A stretch of DNA of 64,000 nucleotides from Atriophallophorus winterbourni (GCA_013407085.1 JACCGJ010010471.1:27522-91521), one strand, 5' to 3'; shown: positions 1-12,300, counted from the stretch's first letter. Notes: generated by a model not told the origin, from the letters alone. Numbers and translations are program-made.

Positions 1-1209
1 AATAGACTGCTTGCGACTAAACAGCACGGTTTCAGGAAATATCACTCATGTCTATCTAACCTCTTGCTCACCTTAAACGACTGGACTGTGTGTGGACAAT
101 GGTTACTCCATCCACGCATGCTTTTTAGACATGTCAAAGGCTTTCGACCACGTCAATCATAGTATTTTAATCCAGAAACTTGAATTGCACGGGATAACAG
201 GAAACCTTCTTGCTTTGCTAGAAAATTGTTTACGCGACAGGAGTGTCCAAGTCAGAGTTGACGGCGCCTTATCAAAATTATTTAAAATTACGAGCGGAGT
301 GCCTCAGGGTTCGGTCCACGGACCGATTTTGTTTTTTTATCTACGCAAACGACATTCCCAAGCGTGGTAAATGCAAGATTATGTTATTTGCAGACGATAT
401 CAAGCTTTGAAGAAGCATACGTACAAATGACGATTGTGAAATTTTGCAGAAGGATCTAAACACATTGCACGATTTCTTCTCTGAGAAACAAACTACCCTT
501 CAACTTCCAAAAGTGCAAGGTGTTAAACATAGGAAAGACCATGAATTACAACTACACTCTTGGGTCCCACCAACTCGTCTGGACAATTGAAGAGAAGGAT
601 TTGGGTGTTTGGACCATTTCAAGACTGAAGACTTCATTACAGTGCAATGCGGTATACGAAAAGGCGTCACAAGTATTGGCGTTTTTGAAACAATTTTTCG
701 GTAGATTCTCGAATCAGTCAATGCCCCGTATCATGAACACCTATCTGAGACCAGCGATGGAGTACGCTGTTAAGGCTTGGTCACCCTGGATTCAGAAAGA
801 CATCAATCTTCTGCAGCGTATTTACCACCGAACCACAAAGCTTGTACCTAGACTAGCTGCTAAACCATATGAAGAACGTTTGAGAAGTCTCAATCTTTTC
901 GACTTTCGCTGTCGTCTAATAAGAGGTGACCTCATATTGATGTACAATATTATGCACGTCCCTAACAATCCATTGTCCAAACTTTTCACACGCTCTCCAC
1001 CCCGTGTCAGTCGGAAACATGAACTTGCAGTGCTTATTCCCACTTCAAGACTGAACTGTCGAAGATATTCGTATGTTGTACTTGTAAATTTCACATGGAA
1101 CACCCTCCCCTCCACTGTTACACACTCAGCCAACCTGGATATTTTTAAAGCTAATTTGGACAAATACTTGAGAGACAACCCAAACTTTGATACAATTTAC
1201 ACTACATGA
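1..1209 (+). pseudogene. Reverse transcriptase (ORF2) fragment, frameshifted
   Basis: The region encodes the palm, thumb and C-terminal part of a non-LTR reverse transcriptase, the enzyme that copies element RNA at a nicked target. Open blocks are 92-370 (92 codons, holding the SKAFD palm motif and SGVPQGS) and 520-1209 (229 codons). The latter runs from the post-catalytic region with EEKDLGVW to the C-terminal block CRRYSYVVLVNFTWNTLPST. Between them the FADD box is present, but the frame is lost and a stop occurs at about 399-401. The N-terminal endonuclease lies outside the window. No functional protein can be made from this copy. Confidence 0.85.
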
Positions 1210-1302
1210 GTTTTCCTGTTCTTCTTTTTTATTGTATATACCTCATAACTCCATCCTATGGTTATTGTTAAGCTAAATGCTTTTTAGACCATTACAACTG
1301 TA

Positions 1303-1326
1303 AATCACTTTGAATCACTTTGAATG
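1303..1326 (+). repeat. 3' tail decamer repeats of CR1-like element
   Basis: Two tandem copies of AATCACTTTG (1303-1312, 1313-1322) plus a partial AATGG end the element. CR1-type elements typically end in short tandem repeats rather than poly(A). Each element subfamily in this window has its own tail repeat. Confidence 0.7.
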
Positions 1327-1330
1327 GTGA

Positions 1331-1496
1331 CTATTCATATTTAATATCAACAAAATTATAAACAGAGTTGCACATTTTACGGGTTGATTTCATCGTTCAA
1401 CATAGCTTCTGTTATGCTTTGAGTAGATTTTGCTTGAACGAAATAACGTCACTTCCAAGTAGATGTGTTATTAATCTCCATGCTGGCATGTAGAGG
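1331..1496. other. Short intergenic spacer
   Basis: Non-coding AT-rich sequence between the first CR1-like element and the duplicated segment that starts near 1497. No feature was recognised in it. Confidence 0.4.
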
Positions 1497-1781
1497 CGAA
1501 TATCGGGGTCCACTACAATCACGCCAACCCACGTCCTCAGGTCCCCACCGAATGAAATTTTCTTCAAAGAAACGACAATATCTTTTATGTTGAATTATAC
1601 CTATTGGCATAAATTTACTACGAAACCGTTTTAAGCATGCGTTTGGAAAATCAAATTTACAAATACATACATTTCTCCACGCCTTCTGAAAAGTGGGATT
1701 GCTTTTATTTCACCTTCGAACAACATGGATGTAAACATCAAATGATGATTTGTTTAAATGTTATAAGTATATCCTATGGTA
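1497..1781. repeat. Segmental duplication, left half (partner 8637-8931)
   Basis: This stretch aligns along its length with 8637-8931. Shared text includes 'TCCACTACAATCAC', 'AAAGAAACGACAATA' and the end 'GTATATCCTATGGTA'. In the partner the sequence runs on directly into 8933-9300. Here it is interrupted by the CR1-like element at 1782-5865. No coding potential is seen. Confidence 0.75.
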
Positions 1782-1890
1782 ATTCAAGGTAATTCAAGGT
1801 TTTTAATGGTCTAAAAAGCAACAAGCTTAACAATAACCATAGGATGGTAAAAATTGAAATTTAAGTGTATAAACAATATAAAAACATAGA

Positions 1891-4734
1891 TTAAACAGTA
1901 TATAAGTGTTCTGGAAACGAATAATGCAATAAAAATTCGTCTAATTTCGTTTTAAAGTCATGCAAGTTAGTGGCGTGAGCAACGGTTGAAGGTGAACTGT
2001 TCCAAGTAAAACAGACACGGACAGAGTAAAAATACCTTCTACAGTTCAGACGGGAATGGGGTACGACCAGCACATATTCATGGGTCCGATAATTCCTCGT
2101 ATCCCTTCGCGTGAATAAATCCTGTAAGGGATGGTTCGGGGTATGGAATGTTTTGTAAAGTAATATAAGGTCTCCTCTGATTCGTCGATAGGGAAAATCG
2201 AACAGATTCAGTTGAGCTATCCTTTCTTTATATGGTTTGTTTCTGATGCTGAGAACTAGTTTCGTTGAGCGGTGATAGATTCGCTGCATAAGTTCCACAT
2301 CCCTCTTGAGCCACGGAGACCATGACTGCACACCGTATTCCATGACTGGTCTCAAGTATGTATTCATGATCCTTGGAAATATCTTGGGCGAAAATTTCCC
2401 AAATACACGTTTGAGTAGATTTAGAACACGTGTTGCTTTTTTAAAGGCACTGTTAGTTTGAAGTGATGTTTTTAAACTGGAGCATATCCAGACACCCAAA
2501 TCTTTTCTTCACTGCAATTTTCAAGGACATGCGAACCTATGTGATATGTGAACTCTACTCGATTCCCCACATTCATGATCCTGCATTTGTTGAAGTTAAA
2601 CGGCAGTTCGTTCTCCAACGACCAGCTGTGAAGCGTATCAAGATCCTTTTGTAATAGCAGACAGTCTTCCGGACTACGAATGCTGCGCCAAATCTTTATG
2701 TCGTCCGCAAATAACGAAATGTTACATCGAACAATTTCCAGTATTTCATTGGCATAAACCAAAAAGAGGATCGGACCAAGGACTGAGCCTTGGGGAACTC
2801 CGCTAGTTGCTGCAATTGGTTGGATAATGCACCATCAAAACGTACCTGGTTAGTGCGATTTGTTAGGTAGTCATTTAGCCAATTCAGCAACTTTCCAGTG
2901 ATACCAAGCCTTTCAAGCTTCTGCAGTAGTAGGGAATGGTCCACACGATCGAATGCTTTTGAAATATCCAAGTAGCACGCGTGTATTGCTTGTCCTTTAT
3001 CTACCGATTTTGTCCAATCATCTAGCGTTACCAGTAAATTAGACAAACATGAATAATTTCGTCTGAATCGATGCTGGTTCCTCGAAAGCAACTGATTATT
3101 CTCGAAGTGTTTCATTAGATCTTCAACAATGAGTCGCTCAAGTAATTTTGAAATCACTGGTAACAGAGTAACGGGTCGGTAGTTGGAAACATCGGAGCGA
3201 TTTCCACCTTTGTAAATTGGAGAAATTATTCCTCGTTTCCAATCTGTAGGAATCACTCCACTTGCCAGTGTTTGCTCGAACAGATAAGTGAGTGGTTTGT
3301 ACACCAAACTCGCAAATTGCTTCAATATTTTCGGGGTAATTCCGTCGGCCCCAGGAGACTTTCCGGTTTTAAGATTAAATAAACCTTGGAGGACGCGTTT
3401 CTCAGTGACACTTATTTCACTTAAGGCAACCGTGTTTGAAAGTGTTGGATTTGGGCTGTTTATTGCATGTTGTATCGGGTTGAATACCGATGAATAAAAC
3501 GTGGCTAAAGCATCAGCAGTTTCTGCTGCAGTTGTTGTTGGTCCCGCTGATGTGTTCACGGACGCTACTCCAGGTTTCACCTTAGCTTGATCGTTAACCA
3601 TACGATATAGTATTTTGGGGTTTCGCTCCATCATGCTTGATATCACTTCTTGGAAGCACAACTTGTCTTGGATGACAAATTTGTTTACTTTGTTCCGCAG
3701 TAAACGGAATGTTTCCCAGGTCTCGGATGATGGGTTTTGCCGATGATGTCGCCAACCAATGTTTCGTACCGTTAACCACTTACGAGTTCGGCTTCTTAAT
3801 TTAAATTCAAAGTTTTTTTCTTGAGTTCCTGAGGACAAATTCGGAGCTCACTTCGATTGAACTTTTGAGATTAGATATTAGCCATATCCAAAAACTCATG
3901 TACGTTGCTGGTTTCCGGTTGGCAGTTCAACGTGTTTTTCAGAGCATCACTCAACGCCATAGTGTTGATCCGCCTAACTCTTTTACGGGCATCATTTGTT
4001 CTTACAGCTTCAAACAGATAGTCAAACTGGATGACGACGTGATCACTTAGCCCCAGTGGACTTTCGTAAGCAACGTTATCAATGTCATGTTCATTGCTTG
4101 TCAGAACGAGATCTAAGAGTGAGGGTAAGTCGTTTCCGCGGTATCGGGTATTACATGTAATGTGGTTATAAAGATGAATATCGTCAAACAACTCACTGAA
4201 TGCGCGCTCGAGGGAGTGTTCTGGGTAAATGGTGCTGCTCTGCAGATTCGGTAAATTGAAGTCACCCATAATCAAAAATCCACAAGTGTATCTGGAAGTA
4301 ACCATGCAAATTTTATCCAGTAGGGCCAGATTGTAAGTTTCCTGTGCAGACGGTGGGCGATATACTACTCCCAAAACACAGTCTTCACCGTTAGCTAGTC
4401 GGATTGAGCACCAGAGTGTATCCAGTAATACGATGTCTGGATCCGTAATCTCACGGCACAGAAGGTTTTGACTATAATACAAAGCTACTCCTCCTCCTCT
4501 GGTTTCACGGTCATGACGAATAAGTGACATTCCTGGTAATTCAAGTTCACTATTTGTTTGCTGAGTCTGCAGCCACGTTTCCGTTACGGCGATAATGTCT
4601 GGTGAACATCTCGAAAAAACTGCACGCAGTTCACCGATTTTGTTTCCGAGACATTGTGCGTTGGTGTAGATGCATTTCATAGTTGTTTTTCTCAACAAGG
4701 ATGGGGTGTGGAGAAGAAGGCTAGTGGAGTGCAA
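1891..4734 (-). pseudogene. ORF2: AP endonuclease plus reverse transcriptase, frameshifted
   Basis: The polyprotein nicks target DNA and primes reverse transcription. Open blocks in order are 4734-3871 (287 codons), 3838-2696 (380 codons), 2762-2472 and 2499-1891 (202 codons). The endonuclease block has TNAQCLGNK, VTETWL, VYRPPSA, GDFNLP and GLSDHVV, the expected Asn, Glu, Asp/Asn and SDH residues. The RT block has GADGITPK, PIYKGGNRSDVSNYRPVTLLP, a finger block reading QHRFRR and DISKAFDRVDH. The next block carries LFADDIKIW, the catalytic FADD. The SGVPQGS region is destroyed by a frameshift near 2810. The C-terminus has the WNSSPSTV block typical of this group. Start at 4734 was chosen because the endonuclease begins about 17 codons later. 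Confidence 0.87.
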
Positions 4735-4742
4735 AATATATG

Positions 4743-5852
4743 TTAGGCCGACTCCTCCAGAACCGGCAACTGAAGGTTTTTTGCTTGCAGGGATGCTTGA
4801 TCGTTTTGGGGTTGTACTGTTGGAACACAGTGATCTATCGTATCGGCTGAAATTGTTTCTGACACGTCAACAACTGATTGACTTGGTAGTGTTTCTATTG
4901 AACTTAGTGGTGCATCTATCTTTCTAATATTGTGTTTCGATGCACCTAGTCTAATTTCTCGCGGGATTATTCTGCGGCCATTTTCCCAACGAGTTTTGAC
5001 CGTGTTCAACATATCATTACGCAAGAACGTTATTTTAAGGGCTTAGGACCGATGCCCTTATAATTCGTAGATTTGGGGATGCGGAACGTGTCCGTCACAG
5101 CTACATCATGCAAACCAAGTATATCACTGAGGAATCTCCATTGTAACTGATCGTGTTTGCGCTGCACTGCTTTATCAGTTGCTTCATCAGCTTCTGGAAC
5201 TCCCAAAAGGATTATACTTCGATCATCCCTCTGTTTCGTTTGGTTTTGTTGCTGGTCCTTTCGGGCCCTTTCCCACCAGGGCACATCAGCAAAGATCCTT
5301 GCAGTGGTCTCTGAACGCTCCTTACGCAGGAAAAAACGGATAGTAAAATGTTTTCAAGATCCCTTTCAGAGCGAACCGTGATTTTAAGCAATCTTGGCTG
5401 GTCCAGATTTGAAGAAGTAGGTTTACGACTTAGTCGTATCAATGATAGTGGTTCAACTGGCTCCAAGTCCATGTTGTTGCACAACCTTTCCATTCTTCTT
5501 TATCGTGCTTTAGCCTGTCCCCTAGTAAGGTGGCACTCGTTTCCTTTACGTTGGTGCAAATCACACTTAGTCCATGGACTGAATGTACACTCTGTGTTTG
5601 GCGCTTTCGCTGGTTGCTGGACGTTTCAACTACCTTAGCTCGAATACCAATAGTGTCCACTTTGGGAGTGTTTTGCACGATGACTTTTGGATTTGAACCT
5701 AAAGGTTTTCGCTGATGATTCGGGTGAGCAGGTGGCTTTGGCTTCGTATCTTTTTGCGAACCAGGGATGTTTTGGGCAGACAGGCCTTTAACAGTCACAT
5801 TTGTAAAGGTGGCCTTTTGATGAAAAGGACGCTCCTCAAGACACTCCGGCAC
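4743..5852 (-). pseudogene. ORF1 of CR1-like element, broken
   Basis: Four overlapping or adjacent blocks (5852-5439, 5493-5212, 5284-5030, 5024-4743) form one frameshifted ORF1 directly upstream of ORF2. Recognisable stretches are SVICTNVKETSATLL, LDQPRLLKITVRSERDLENIL and RDDRSIILLGVPEADEA. Further on come DTFRIPKSTNYKGIGPKPLK and TRWENGRRIIPREIRLGASK. ORF1 proteins of this group are thought to bind nucleic acid as chaperones; this copy shows no obvious zinc finger. The same blocks recur, equally broken, at 21500-22156, 20760-21128, 49620-50520 and 54339-55066, which supports a real ancestral gene. Confidence 0.75.
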
Positions 5853-5865
5853 AGTTGCAATGTAA

Positions 5866-6235
5866 TGTACAGCTATTCAATTTTTCACCATAAATATTGA
5901 ATCTTGCATCTTGGGAATAAATACATCTGTGAGTGGACGACACTTTTTATAGAACTTTTTAAGGGGCTTTCTCAGAACAAGCTGAAAAGTGTTGTGACAA
6001 ACAAAGATTTTTCTTATTATCTCTTAAAATGTATTCATGGATTAAATTTAAGGAGCGAAGTAGTTTTAACGAAGTGAAGCAAGATAATAATGAAAATGTA
6101 AGTAGTATATGAAATCAAAAACAGTTGCAGTTTTCTTTACTCTAATGTATTGAACTGCAACTTTTCTACATCCAAATCAGAAAATTTCATATCGATTTGA
6201 AAGAACATTAGTAAATTTGCTTTCGCATACAGAAA
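5866..6235. repeat. Segmental duplication, right half (partner 8933-9300)
   Basis: This aligns with 8933-9300 over roughly 365 bp, beginning at 'TGTACAGCTATTCAATTTTTCACC'. Both copies carry a 10-bp inverted repeat, AGTTGCAGTT and AACTGCAACT, with a 20-base loop (6123-6162 here, 9190-9229 there). No coding potential. Confidence 0.75.
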
Positions 6236-7149
6236 ATTAGAGTCAGTTATTCATTCATGGTAGCCAGACATTTGAAATTCGGCTAAATGCGATCATCTCA
6301 AAACGTTTAAAGTACACAACCCTTTTTCTGCATAAAGTTTAGCGAATTTATCACAAGAGAAACTTTCGCTTTTTACCCATAATATAAGCATATATCTCGT
6401 ATTTCATTGAACCATCAGCGACCTAGATGACCTAGATACCAAAACGTGTGCTGTTGGACAGCTACATCGTAATATCACAAGGTCATTTCACTTGGCTGGA
6501 CACCAAAACGCACAATTGAGTTGCACTGCTCAACTCTCAAAACTAAACAAAATAAAGCTAATGAGAGCGCTGCATTGTTTTTGCAATTATTCTGCTTAAG
6601 ATGGTCACTTTACGAGAAATGTTTGAACCAAGATCTAGGCTCACTGTACCTAATCTTACTGTCTCCACCTGATGACGGCAAACAGCCAGAAACCGGTTGT
6701 GGTTTGTAAGTGCTGCGAATGTGAGCAACACATTACCAAGATCCGTGATGTTAGTATGTGCAGATTTACGGCAGGCGAACATACTATTGTATTTCTATTA
6801 ATAGTTGAGTAATGTACTCACATAATAATACTCGATGCAATTACTTCGTTTTCAATAATGTATGCTGCTTCGGTGGTCTCGTTTGCTTGTGATTTTTAGG
6901 GGTGGGGGTATAAGAATACTATAACTTTGCTTTGTACGTTTTTTAATTTAAATTCGAACACACGATAACCTCACACTAATTTAACTGTTGAAATCGACCA
7001 GTATCCATATGCACTCCTACAACTTAACTCCACATTAATTACGTAAATGAGTGGCAATGATCACCTAAAATAACGCTTAGCGATAGAGTGATGAATTACA
7101 GAAAGCATTTGTCACGATAATAAAACGAACGCGGCATTATATTACATAT
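6236..7149. other. Non-coding AT-rich sequence
   Basis: No supported gene. It contains the ribozyme-like repeat described separately at 6637-6700. Short reading frames here show no recognisable domains and start with no clear context. Confidence 0.4.
6637..6700 (+). repeat. Dispersed repeat with hammerhead-ribozyme-like core
   Basis: The core CTGATGA (6669-6675) is followed by CGGC-AAACA-GCCA and then GAAAC. This matches the hammerhead layout CUGAUGA, stem II, GAAA. Stem II would have three G-C pairs and one C-A mismatch. The flank TTACTGTCTCCACCTGATGA also occurs on the minus strand at 58780-58870, so this is a repeat family. Cleavage activity is not established; the stem I and III partners are not convincing here. 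Confidence 0.4.
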
Positions 7150-7730
7150 AAGCTACACGCTACATGATGAAAACCTCCTGGTTCCAGAATTATTGCAATA
7201 TCTTCGCTTAGAAGGTGGTAGATCAAATACATAAGTTTGATTTCTTGTCTTGCTGATGGCTGGAGTTCGAAACAGATATGATAAAGGATACAAAATAGTA
7301 CGTGGGATGTTGTGCATTACGATCTGTTTCCATGGGGTTACTTGTTTAGCGAGGTTCTTCATACTCAAGTGCTGAAGTCTCTCAAGAAAATTTAAATGAT
7401 TCTGATTGCCAAATGACTGATGTCTGGTAGTCCAGACGAGATCTTGCCACCCGGTTTCACTGTTGTTATTTCATTCACAATTTTCTACATTATTTTTGGA
7501 TTATATTCCATTCTTTCCACAATGCGTTGCTGGTACTGTGGTTTTTCCTGCCGAACGAGCGTGGTCGCTCTGTTCAGTATTCGGAAAAATTGAAACCAAG
7601 TTACAGGAGTAAGAAGCTCAAATCGAATGGTCCAGGCTCGTCTTTTCAGTGAAATCCATTTTCTGGTTATACTGTGAATAGTTAATCTGAGATCGCGGAC
7701 ATATTTGCGGTTGTTTACACGCTTCACTTC
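7150..7730 (-). mobile_element. CR1-like fragment (linker between endonuclease and RT)
   Basis: The minus-strand frame 7727-7485 encodes TRKWISLKRRAW, a WFQFFRILNRA stretch, LVRQEKPQYQQ and VERMEYNPKIM. This corresponds to the linker of the intact relatives (RTRKWLTVRNIGW ... FRLLRNK ... MMERNPKILYRMVND). A further block at 7368-7153 with YPLSYLFRT recalls the RT start KPLTYLFEQT. The piece at 48240-48480 is a close relative of the 7485-7690 part. It is an old internal fragment without ends. Confidence 0.6.
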
Positions 7731-7857
7731 GTGTATTGTGAAATTGATCAGATTTCACTGCCACATCATTCAGTGAAATCGGAAAAACATTTGAAAATCA
7801 GTGCATTAGATACTTATGCTTCTCATGGGTCAGATTGATGGCTGCATCGTAATTAAT

Positions 7858-8630
7858 CTGTATACATGGAACTGTAACGAAATCTATTCAAAGCATAATG
7901 AAGCAATATTGGTGAACTCAATCCTTTTGAAAATGTATTCATCTCCACGGAATATCGCATGGCAAACAAAATGTCAAACATAGATTCATAATCATACACA
8001 TGATCTCTGTACTATTGTCAACTGCGTAAGATCAGCAATCTACGATAATGAGGATTCCTTCGGCAAGAGCGATTAAAATGGAATCCTGAATTCAATCAAA
8101 TGATGTGCCCTCCAGTAATGATAACCTTTTTCATTTAAGATGTTTTCCATTGCTTACTATACTACATGGCGCAACATGGCAGGGCAGTAAATTGCAGAAT
8201 CAGATCCACGAGTGTCTTAGTGAATTGGTGAAATGTTATACTTTATTCACACGTTTAAAGCTTTTCCACATAGCTTCAGTTGAATGAAATATTAAAATGA
8301 ATTTCTGAGCTGCTGGTGACAGTAATTATTATATTATAATATACGTTCACTACCAAGCAGCTGAGACCTATGAAAACATTCGCACCCAATCGACAGAACG
8401 TGGAGCTGTAATATTTAAATTTCAATTAAGGCATCAAAGTTAAAACTTCAATTACTATTTCTTCTCTATTGCAAGGCATACGGATGCTGATCGTATTATC
8501 ACTACCTCTTGTACCTCATATTTAGACGCAATACGTGTTATCAACCTTTGATTGTCTCTGAACAAAAAAGAAATTCATTTCGGCGAGAATCAATCGCTAG
8601 GTTAACTTTTGAATTTGACCCTCTGTGGTA
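7858..8630. repeat. Duplicated non-coding segment, copy 1 (partner 13633-14393)
   Basis: It is nearly identical to 13633-14393 from 'TATACATGGAACTGTAACG' to 'GACCCTCTGTGG'. It has no coding signal or recognised domain. The two copies lie in the same orientation and flank the RTE-like element and the short CR1-like fragment between them. Confidence 0.75.
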
Positions 8631-8636
8631 AATCAT

Positions 8637-9300
8637 TAATATCGGCATCCACTACAATCACTTCAATCTACGTCCTCACGTCCTCACCTAATGAAATGGG
8701 ATTCAAAGAAACGACAATAGCCTTTATTTTGAATAATACCTGTTTGCATAAGTTTACTACGAACACTTAATGCTTCCGTTTTACGCACGCGTTTTGAAAA
8801 TCAAATTTACCCAAACATGCATTTCCCCACTCCTTTTGAAAAGTGGGATTACTTCTAGTCCACCTTCGAACAACTTGTATGTAAACATGAAAAGAAGATT
8901 TGTTAAATTTTTATGCGTATATCCTATGGTATTGTACAGCTATTCAATTTTTCACCATAAATCTTGAATCCTGCGTCTTGTGAATAAATGCATCTGTGCG
9001 TGGACAGCACTTTTCATAGAAGTTTTTAAGGTGCTTTCTCAGGACAAGCTGAAAAGTGGTGTGACAAACAAAGATTTTTCTGATTATCTCTGAAAATGTA
9101 TTCATGGCCTAAATGTAAGGATTGAAGTAGTTTTAACGAAGTGAAGCTAGATAAAACTGAAAATGTAAGTAGTATATGAAATCAAAAACAGTTGCAGTTT
9201 TCTTTACTCTAATGTATTGAACTGCAACTTTTCTACATCCAAATCAGAAAATTTCATATCGATTTGAAACAACATTAGTACATTTGCTTCCGCTTACAAA
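8637..9300. repeat. Uninterrupted paralogue of the segment split by the CR1-like element
   Basis: Bases 8637-8931 match 1497-1781 and bases 8933-9300 match 5866-6235, joined at 'CCTATGGTATTGTACAGC'. This is effectively the empty-site version of the locus carrying the 4-kb CR1-like element. Its right end is cut by the RTE-like element that begins at about 9301. Confidence 0.7.
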
Positions 9301-9342
9301 AATTGGTGGCCTCCTACGGTCGATGTCGACCATGGATGTACA

Positions 9343-12300
9343 TCACAATCTCATGAATTTTAATGTTCTACAGCTATTTGAATGACTATAAAGTTCGATT
9401 CGGGAGGAACAATCTCTCCCGCAACGCTTGCAACGATAGTCAGAACTCGATTGTAGAGCGTCAGTTGCATACCGGCAAGGTGATCTACGTTCAGCAGCCA
9501 AGAGCTGTATCAGCTCATCTCCGGCTTGCAGACAACGCTTTTTACAATGCCTCTCATGTGAGCGGTCAAAAGCAAGTTCTTCCAACTCGCGGGGTCAATG
9601 CCAAGAGCTTTCATATCTCTTTTGCAAACGTTTTTGTAATGCATGTGTGGTCTGCCCAATGGTCGACTTCCAGATTGCAACTCACAATAGAATAGATCTT
9701 TCGGAATACGACGATTTCCATTCTGTAGACATGACCAAGCCACCACAGGCGGGGCTGTCGTAATAGAGTGAACATGCTCTGCAGACCAGCTTTTGTAAAC
9801 ACCTCAGCATTAGTCACTCTTTCCATCCACGATATGTTCAAGATACGACGGATGCTTCGTAGATGGAAAACATTCCGCTTCCGTTCGTGTCTTGCGTAGG
9901 TGGTCCAGGTTTCACTGCCGTACAGTAAAGCATTTAGTACGCACGCGCTGTATACCATCATCTTTGTCTTTACAGTCAGCTTGCGGTTACCCTAAACACG
10001 AGAGTTCAAACGGGACAGAATGACAGCTGCACTGTCAATCCGCTTATCAATCTCCGTGTCTAGCGATAGGTTATCCGCAATGGTTGAACCAAGGTATGTG
10101 AACTTATGCACTGATTCAAGCTGACAATTTCCAACAGTTATGATGGGAGGCGATACAGTCCCTTGACCAAGGACTTTCGTCTTGCTCATGCTGATTGTTA
10201 GCCCAAAGTCTTTGCATGCCGACGAAAAACAGTTCATTAGAGACTGAAGGTGCTCTTGGGAATGAGCAATGAAGGCTGCATCGTCGGCAAACAGCAGGTT
10301 ACGGATTAGCACATTTCGTGCCTTGGTTTGTGCTCTAAACCGGTGTAGGTTGAAAATCTTGCCATCAGTTCGCGTGCGTAAGTGAATACCTTCTGTCCTC
10401 GTCCTGAAAGCGTGCTTCAGAAGCAGAGCAAAGAAAATGCCGAACAGCGTGGGAGCAAGAACACACCCTTGTTTGACGCCTCGGTGAATTTCGAAGGCTT
10501 CTGAGCTGAAACCGTTAAAATGAAATGAGCCTTTCATGCCTGAGTGGAACGAAATAACGGGCTTTAGCAGTCTTGGGGGGGGCAGCCTATCAAATCAAAC
10601 ATTTTGAAAAGACCCTTCATGCTGACGTAGTCGAATGCCTTCGTTAAATCAATAAAATCAGCGTATAATGGCATACGCTGTTCCCGACACTTTTCTTGAA
10701 GTTGTCTCAGGGAGAAGATCATGTCAACGGTTGATCTTCCCTTGCAGAAGCCACATTGAGATTCGGAGTAAATTCTATCAGCTAAAACTTGTAGCCGGAT
10801 CTGTAAGACTTTAGCAAACAATTTGCCTATAACATTCAGAAGGAAGACTCCTCTGTAATTGTTGCAGTCGAATCTATCTCCTTTACTCTTGAATAGCGTG
10901 ATGATTTTTGTGTCTCGCATCTCTTGTGAGACACACTCCTCCTGCCAGCACTGAAGAAGCAAATGGTGAAGGGGTTGTAATAATGCTGCTCTACAGCATT
11001 TGATGAGCTCAGGTGGAATTCCGTCGTCACCAGTGGCCTTCCCATTCGCTAAGCGGTTGACTGCCTCATTGAGCTCATCAAGAGTAGGGGAAGTATCTAG
11101 ATATTCAATAGTCGGCAAGCGCTCGACATTTTCAAATACATGTGGTGAAACTGTACTGTCCATAGAGTAGAGAGAGGAGAGGTGCTCTACCCATCTTTCC
11201 ATCTGCTGAGTTTTGTCCACAATTGGGTCCCCAGATGCAGACTTAATGGGAGCCGTTTTAAGTTTGTTTGAACCAATGGCTCTCTTGATACCATCATACA
11301 TGCCATGAAAATTTACAGTATCCGCAGCTTTTTGGATACTAAGGCTAATTTCTGTCCAGTAGTCATTTGCACATCGCCTTGCAGTCTGTTGGAACTTATT
11401 TCTAGCTGCTCTTAAAAGTCGTAAGTTTTCATCTGTTGGCATAACTTTGAACCTCAATAATGCTGACCGTTTCTCATCCAAAACAGCAGTCATCTCAGAA
11501 GCTTTTGCTTCGAACCAGTCGCTCGTTCGAGCTTTCTTCGGACCAAAAGTGGAAAGTGCGAATCAACATATGCAGCTTTTTATCGTTTCCCAGTTTTCTG
11601 AAACCGATTCAAGTGGGGTTGTCTTGCTGAACTCGGTTGTGAAGGCTTTTGCAAATCGCGCAGTTAGATTAGGTTCGCACATGCGGGTGACGTTAATCCT
11701 ACAATGAGCAGACAATTTGGTGCGATGGAATCTCGTGTCGAAAAGCTTCAGTTTTGCACAGACTAGTGAATTATCAATGTCACAGTCTGCGGTTTGATAT
11801 GATCTGGTGAGAAGTACGCATCCTGTTTTAGTGCGCCTAACAAGAATAAGATCAAGCTGGTGCCAGTGCTTAGAGCGAGGATGTTTCCGAGAGACCTTAT
11901 GCTGTGGTTTTGTTTGAAAGAAAGTGTTACTGACACAAAGACTGAACTGTGTGCATAATTCTAAAAGGCGTTGTCCATTTTCATTGGTTTTACCTACAGC
12001 GAACCGCCCGAGACAGTTTTGTCAAGATTCGTAATCCTCACCAACTCTAGCATTGAAATCACCCAATGCCACTACACAGTTTCTTTGTGGCACGTTTTTC
12101 AGGACTGTTGCGAGGTTGTGATAAAAAGCGTCTTTCTCAGCAGGCGTCGCAGAGAGCGTCGGCGCATAAACGTTTACCAACGTAAGGGTACCAGTAATAC
12201 ACCTCAGATTTAGAGTCCAAATCCGTTCACTCCCGCTGCTGCTCAGTTCTGTTGCTTTTAGAATGTCGTTTCGAACGGCAAACCCAACTCCATGCAGTCG

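Larger units (their letters stand above)
1..1330 (+). mobile_element. CR1/SR1-like non-LTR retrotransposon, 3' part
   Basis: This is the 3' portion of a Jockey-superfamily (CR1-like) element; the window starts inside its reverse transcriptase. The QHGFR block lies near base 28 and SKAFD near base 135. SGVPQGS is around 292-312 and an FADD active-site block around 388. A long thumb/C-terminal region ends with a TGA at 1209. An untranslated tail follows, ending in short tandem repeats. The frame changes at about 90 and 370, and a TGA follows the FADDIKL block, so it is a dead copy. Its protein blocks match the minus-strand element at 1782-5865 and the plus-strand element at 62373-64000. CR1-like assignment rests on RT motifs and element structure; the exact clade was not computed. 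Confidence 0.88.
1782..5865 (-). mobile_element. Near full-length CR1/SR1-like non-LTR retrotransposon
   Basis: Read on the minus strand, the element has ORF1 (5852-4743) followed by ORF2 (4734-1891) with an AP endonuclease and a reverse transcriptase. A short 3' UTR follows, and the element ends in repeats of the type (TTGAATTACC) at 1781-1800. Its limits come from the uninterrupted paralogous segment at 8637-9300: left homology stops at about 1781 and right homology resumes at 5866. The RT region is very similar to the plus-strand copy at 62373-64000. Several frameshifts break both ORFs, so the copy is dead but close to complete. Confidence 0.88.
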
